Source of the DNA: Nautilus pompilius
Lineage: Eukaryota; Mollusca; Cephalopoda; Nautilida; Nautilidae
Assembly: GCA_018389105.1 (NCBI GenBank)
Contig: JACATO010001558.1
Span: 1-64,000, forward strand
DNA: 64,000 bases
Direction: 5' to 3'
Shown here one piece after another: positions 60,055 through 64,000 of this stretch (the first letter of the stretch is position 1; each line of letters begins with the position of its first letter). The notes under the pieces are model-generated. The model was not told where the DNA came from and searched no databases. It worked only from the letters and a program-made list of their open reading frames with translations. Position numbers and translations under genes: made by a program.

Positions 60055-61065
60055 TCTCCCTCGCGCCGTGGCAAGGATATAAAGCAGGAGATACCAGTGC
60101 GAGCCGAACAAATACCAGTGTGGAGTCAGGGTTATGTAGCTCTTTACGATGACAAACAGTTTACACAGTTTTAATACTCGCTGGCAAATAAAGCCCGTCG
60201 GAGGAAAAAGGTTACTGCTTCAGGGAAAGCTAATTAAAGGTTAGATTTAAAAATACGCAATTGAAAAACGGCCAAAAGAAAGCGAAAGAGGCCGCATATA
60301 CCTGTGGTGAAGATGGACAGCTGATGGGGGCCAACGGGAAAACTGTTTGAAGATGAGGAAATAAATGCCGTTGTCTTTTGCTATTTAAAACTGGACAAAC
60401 GGTTGGTATTCGTGGATTACAGATCAGCGGGTGTTGGGGGCTGAGTAAAGCGACAATGGATATCTCCGCTAGTTTCTCAATGTATCTTTGTTATTTTTTT
60501 TAAAAAATAAAACAAACGGAATGTTTCCGATTTATCGAGGCGACGTCGATAGAGCGAACAAACCATCACTTTTTTGGAGAAATCCAATAACCTTAAAACT
60601 CATCTGTGGAAATACGACGCGAGCTGGTTAATGGTTCATAAAGGTCGGGATGAGATTTCGGTTTTGGTGGAAGGGAGAGAAGCGAATTTGTTCCCGTGTG
60701 GCTAGCGGGATAGGTGGGGAACCGTTTCTTCGAGCCGCTGCGGTCAAGTGCGGCATTCGGGCATCAGAAGAAGCCCAGATGTAAACAGTTTACCGCTCAC
60801 CTAGAGCTGATGAATTGAGCGGCTCGTTACAGGCAGAATCGTGACGTTTTCCGGCCCCTATCGATTTTGTGCCGTGGGATCGGCGAGACCCGACCTGGCA
60901 GTCAACTCCGCCAGCGCGTTAGAACTTGGTCTCCTCGACGGGCCGGCTTTGTTCCGTGCCGGGGAATGGTGCAGAATAAAGGCAGACAAACAAAGCAAGA
61001 GCGGAGGGGGGGTGTGTGGAGCTATCATCACGGTTTGCGTCCTGCTGTGATGCAGAGATGCTCTC

Positions 61066-61218
61066 TCTCTCCTCTCCCTCTCTCTCTCTATATATATATA
61101 TGTGTGTGTATTATAGATATATATATATATATATACGTATATGTATATATATATATATATATATATTACTCTCTCTCTCTCCCTACATTTCTCTTACCCC
61201 CCTCTCTCTCTTTCTCCC
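61066..61218. repeat. Compound (CT)n-(TA)n-(CT)n repeat
   Basis: A CT block (61066-61089) leads into a TA/GT/TA block (61090-61167) and another CT block (61168-61218). The alternating core is mostly self-complementary. Confidence 0.9.
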
Positions 61219-61639
61219 TCTCCTTTCCCACCACAGGCGGGAGCAGCTGGAGAAAGATGCTAGCCTCGAATATTGGCCGCAGCTTGCGGGGCGGGCGGGC
61301 AGACAGACAGACTAGAAGCAGTAACGGGCTGGCTACTTACGGTATAACGTCAACAGGCTCCCCTGGCGCCGCTTTCGGGTAGAGAGACACTGCCTTCCTC
61401 CTCCGACGTACTCCACATGGCGGAACCGGGCCTGTCCGCCTCGACGCTGCCATCGCCATGTTTCAGACTACTCCACATGGTTCTGGCGATAGATCTATGT
61501 ACGGACTGCGTGTCATGGAACTCGGTAATCACGTGGCTTCCGAGAAGGAACAAAAAAAAAAAAAAAAAGAAAGGTCGCGTGAGGATACACGCACACGCAC
61601 ACACACGCACTGACTGGGTAACGACAGGTAGGTGGGCGG

Positions 61640-61745
61640 TGTCGGGCCGACCGAGTGGTGAGTTGTTTGAGGCTGCTGCTGGTCAGCCTCTCTCTCCTCC
61701 GCCGCGCAGTTCGAATCCAGCTCGGGTGTTTTCGCAAAATTAAAG
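61640..61745 (+). mobile_element. tRNA-derived SINE head
   Basis: CCGACCGAGTGGTGAGTTG (61648-61666) is A-box-like with a Leu/Ser character. CAGTTCGAATCCAGC (61708-61722) carries the B box. The extra length between the boxes would suit a long-variable-arm tRNA ancestor. The 3' body is short or not recognised. Confidence 0.55.
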
Positions 61746-62479
61746 GCCACTTGCGGTATTCATTATGAGCCTGATTGTTTCCGTATTTGAATTTTTCTTC
61801 CACATCTAAGCAAAGAAAGCTGTGGTGGATTAAGATAAAACATCAGTTGAAATACATCGCAATTATTGTTGTTGTTGTTGTTGTTGTGGGTTAATAAACC
61901 ATTACCGCGATCAGTCGCATACGTATGAGATGTTACTGTCAAGATAAATAACATGGAAGACGTCCTGGAGAATAGACGACAACCGGATGTGACAGAATCA
62001 GTTTCTGGTTGACAGACTGTCCCGTACTGCACGGACTAAATCACGGGTCCTAAATACGCGATAATCCCGTCTTCGAACAACTCGGGGATTAATTTATCCC
62101 TCCGCGGGACCAAATAAAATAAAAACTAAACAGGTAAACCTAAAAAAAATTTTTAGGATAAATTTATTAATTAGTGTTTACCGTCCCCTGTGATAGACGC
62201 AGACTAATACAAACGTGGCAAGGTTGAGTACCTAATTATTAACAAGGGCAGATAAGTCTGCCCCCCCTTTCCCGTTCATCCCAAAGAAGTGAATATAATC
62301 GTAAATAATTCAGTCTAATTGTGACCAGTGCGACAAGAGCCGAGAGTTGTTGGAGACGCATTATCTGTGGACAGTTAATTCGCGCAGCTCCCGTCGTCTT
62401 GTCAGTGGAACAAATTAAAGGACATACGCCTCAGCTGTCGCCGTACTGAAATATTCACAGACCTTCCTCTCGGTTAGTA

Positions 62480-63800
62480 GGAGCACCTGGCTAGGTTTTA
62501 CTGTCCTCAACACTGGATGTGGTTGGGCTTCGCTTTGCTCTCCTGTCGTGTACTCTTGTCTTGTGGGACTCAGCTCTCTTTTGTGCCGAATAACCATTCT
62601 TCACAAAGCTGGATATCAGATGTCGTTTTTCCAATCCTTGTTTTGCATCATGACATCGTTTCTGCTTTCGATGAAAAGAATATAACTGTCCTTTTCTTGA
62701 CTTCCTCGTGGTGATTGTTTTAAAAGTATAGGTAGCGTCCAGTTTGGATCTTTTTCCTACGCGCAATGGTAATCAGTTTGTCCTTTTACCTGAAGACCAG
62801 AAAATCCAAGAATTTTGACCATCGCTTTCTTTTCCTATGATAAGTTTGACAGCTGGATGAATTTTGTTTAGATGTTCTAAGAACTATTCTAGTTTTATTC
62901 TATCATGCGGTCATATCGAGGTGTATGTGTGTGTGTGTGTGTCACTAACTATCTTAGCCACTATTCCTTAGCTTTCTTATCTGCGAATATTACTGCTAAC
63001 TATCGGTCTGAATCTTATCTCTACGTATAAGCTGCTACTTTGCGAGTTTTCGAATCGATTTCTTTCGTATAGATATTTGCAAGGATAGGGGAAAGAGGTG
63101 ACCTATAGCCATGTCACAGAAGACATCCTCTAACCGAAAGTGTATTGTTTCTCCACGGAACGTTGTCGATTCCTCTATTTTCACGTCTATTTCTTGTGAT
63201 TGTTAACACTTTGTTACCTGGAAACTTTGAGAACAGATTTTAGCATATCCACGGGTAGACAGCCGGGGTGGGAGATCCTTTACTGATGTTTACGAAAATT
63301 ATAAGGGTCATTAATGCATGAGGCACTACCCACGTCCAGCTAGTTGCATCAGAATCTTCTGAAAATGCTTTGCCAGAAGATGGCAAGAAATCCAATACAA
63401 CTTATTATGTATGGTTCCCAGTGGATTATCATCCTTTTGGATTTTTGGAAGATTATATATGTGTATGCTTTTTTATAAGGCAGATAGATACATCTAGTTA
63501 TTTCAGGTAGAGCATCTACGTTTTTAGTCTTCTTTCAATGAATGATGTTGGATCCAGTTCCGTATATTTTCCATTTTGTAGAATTTCATAGATATTAGCT
63601 CTGTTTATTATTATTATATTAATTATAACTGTGACATTGGATTATCAGCTGAAAGGATTATAATGATTTTATCCCCTTTGAAACTAGGAATTCCTTCTTT
63701 CTTCTAAGTGAAATGCAGGAAGGTGTACTTTTAATCCGCCAGCAGAATAAAATGTCTTTAGCTCCTATAGCAGCAGAAGTATCGGCCTTATTGCAAGTTT
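62480..63800 (-). mobile_element. Degenerate Penelope-like retroelement (reverse transcriptase relic)
   Basis: Read on the minus strand from high to low coordinates, Penelope-type reverse transcriptase landmarks appear in order: KGDKIIIILSADN (near 63690-63650), IYEILQNGKYTELDPT (near 63600-63550), IYNLPKIQKDDNPLGT (near 63460-63413), SPLSPILANIYT (near 63100-63066) and HLNKIHPAVKLIIGKESDGQ (near 62880-62820), then a basic Arg/Lys-rich segment ending near 62490. These correspond to the DKG-type N-terminal block, the LPKIHK block, the GSPLSP block after the catalytic region, and the post-RT IHP block of the family. Frames change repeatedly and stops intervene, so it is not functional. A (GT)n insertion-like run at 62924-62942 lies within it. 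No GIY-YIG endonuclease motif was found downstream. Confidence 0.8.
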
Positions 63801-64000
63801 AAGTCCTTATATAGCATCTTCTTTGTACACTGTCAAATTATGGCCACTGGGATTTATCACACTTACTAGAATCTAAAAGCGGTTCGTTAAACGTACACCA
63901 CCAAACGGTCCTCCTCAGGCAACATTCTGGTAAAGGTGGAAGAGAAATGTCTTCGAAGGGTAGGTTCTCTGAATGGTTGTAGTAACAAGGTAGTCGGAAA
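63801..64000. other. Right edge, probably continuing element sequence
   Basis: Two hundred bases without a recognised motif, adjacent to the N-terminal side of the Penelope-like relic. It may be part of the same element, but this cannot be shown from the sequence here. Confidence 0.3.

Larger units (their letters stand above)
60055..62479. other. Spacer, no gene recognised
   Basis: Holds the CT/TA repeat block at 61066-61218, an A-run at 61552-61568, the SINE at 61640-61740 and (TTG)n at 61866-61887. Frames of up to 171 codons overlap these repeats and show no motif. Confidence 0.35.

Noticed and set aside
59314-60111. 265-codon serine/leucine minus frame and overlapping 240-codon frame
   Set aside because: They lie over the polypurine tract and their composition is dictated by GA/CT repetition. 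Several frames are open together, which signals an artefact.
1-64000. A multi-gene defence, CRISPR or biosynthetic cluster
   Set aside because: No direct-repeat/spacer array, no linked enzyme genes and only one host gene are visible. The window has animal spacer architecture.

Overview
This looks like nuclear DNA from an animal, most likely a lophotrochozoan and probably a mollusc (possibly a cephalopod). The window has one confident protein-coding gene, an innexin on the minus strand (11527-12727). Its extracellular loops, YYQWVP motif and intron acceptor are clearly readable. Innexins are restricted to animals, and the CWCPAQF-type first loop is, from memory, typical of molluscan members; the species assignment is inference. 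No bacterial-style operon, CRISPR array, rRNA or intact tRNA gene was seen.

Most of the rest is gene-poor spacer built from decayed mobile elements and simple repeats. The DNA transposons are: a Tc1 element on the minus strand with both inverted ends (1809-3048); two members of a second Tc1 subfamily sharing terminal and internal sequence (5449-6550 and 34289-35253); an internally deleted IS630/Tc1/mariner-type element with perfect 28-bp inverted ends and an open C-terminal transposase fragment (24629-25263); a multiply frameshifted DD34D mariner (about 53100-54314); a 206-bp near-perfect foldback element (32169-32374); and a heavily frameshifted multicopy transposon-like gene of uncertain superfamily (about 38297-40500, minus). 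A degenerate Penelope-like retroelement lies at the right edge (about 62480-63800, minus). Several tRNA-derived SINE heads with A/B boxes are scattered through the window.

Tandem repeats are prominent. They include a 21-unit CT-rich minisatellite at 49995-50731, whose unit is related to a short purine-rich array at 16450-16600; a 590-bp polypurine tract at 59461-60054; a degenerate AT-rich repeat around 45885-46640; and many (GT)n, (TA)n, (AAT)n and (TTG)n microsatellites.

The genes do not form a pathway. The biology here is one gap-junction gene within a repeat-rich neighbourhood. The innexin reading frame opens at a 3' splice site in phase 2, and a consensus donor 1.74 kb upstream would create a start codon split across the intron (AT|G). 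I found no convincing new multi-gene system. The most informative leads are the foldback element, the shared minisatellite unit, the undetermined transposon-like gene and the split innexin start.
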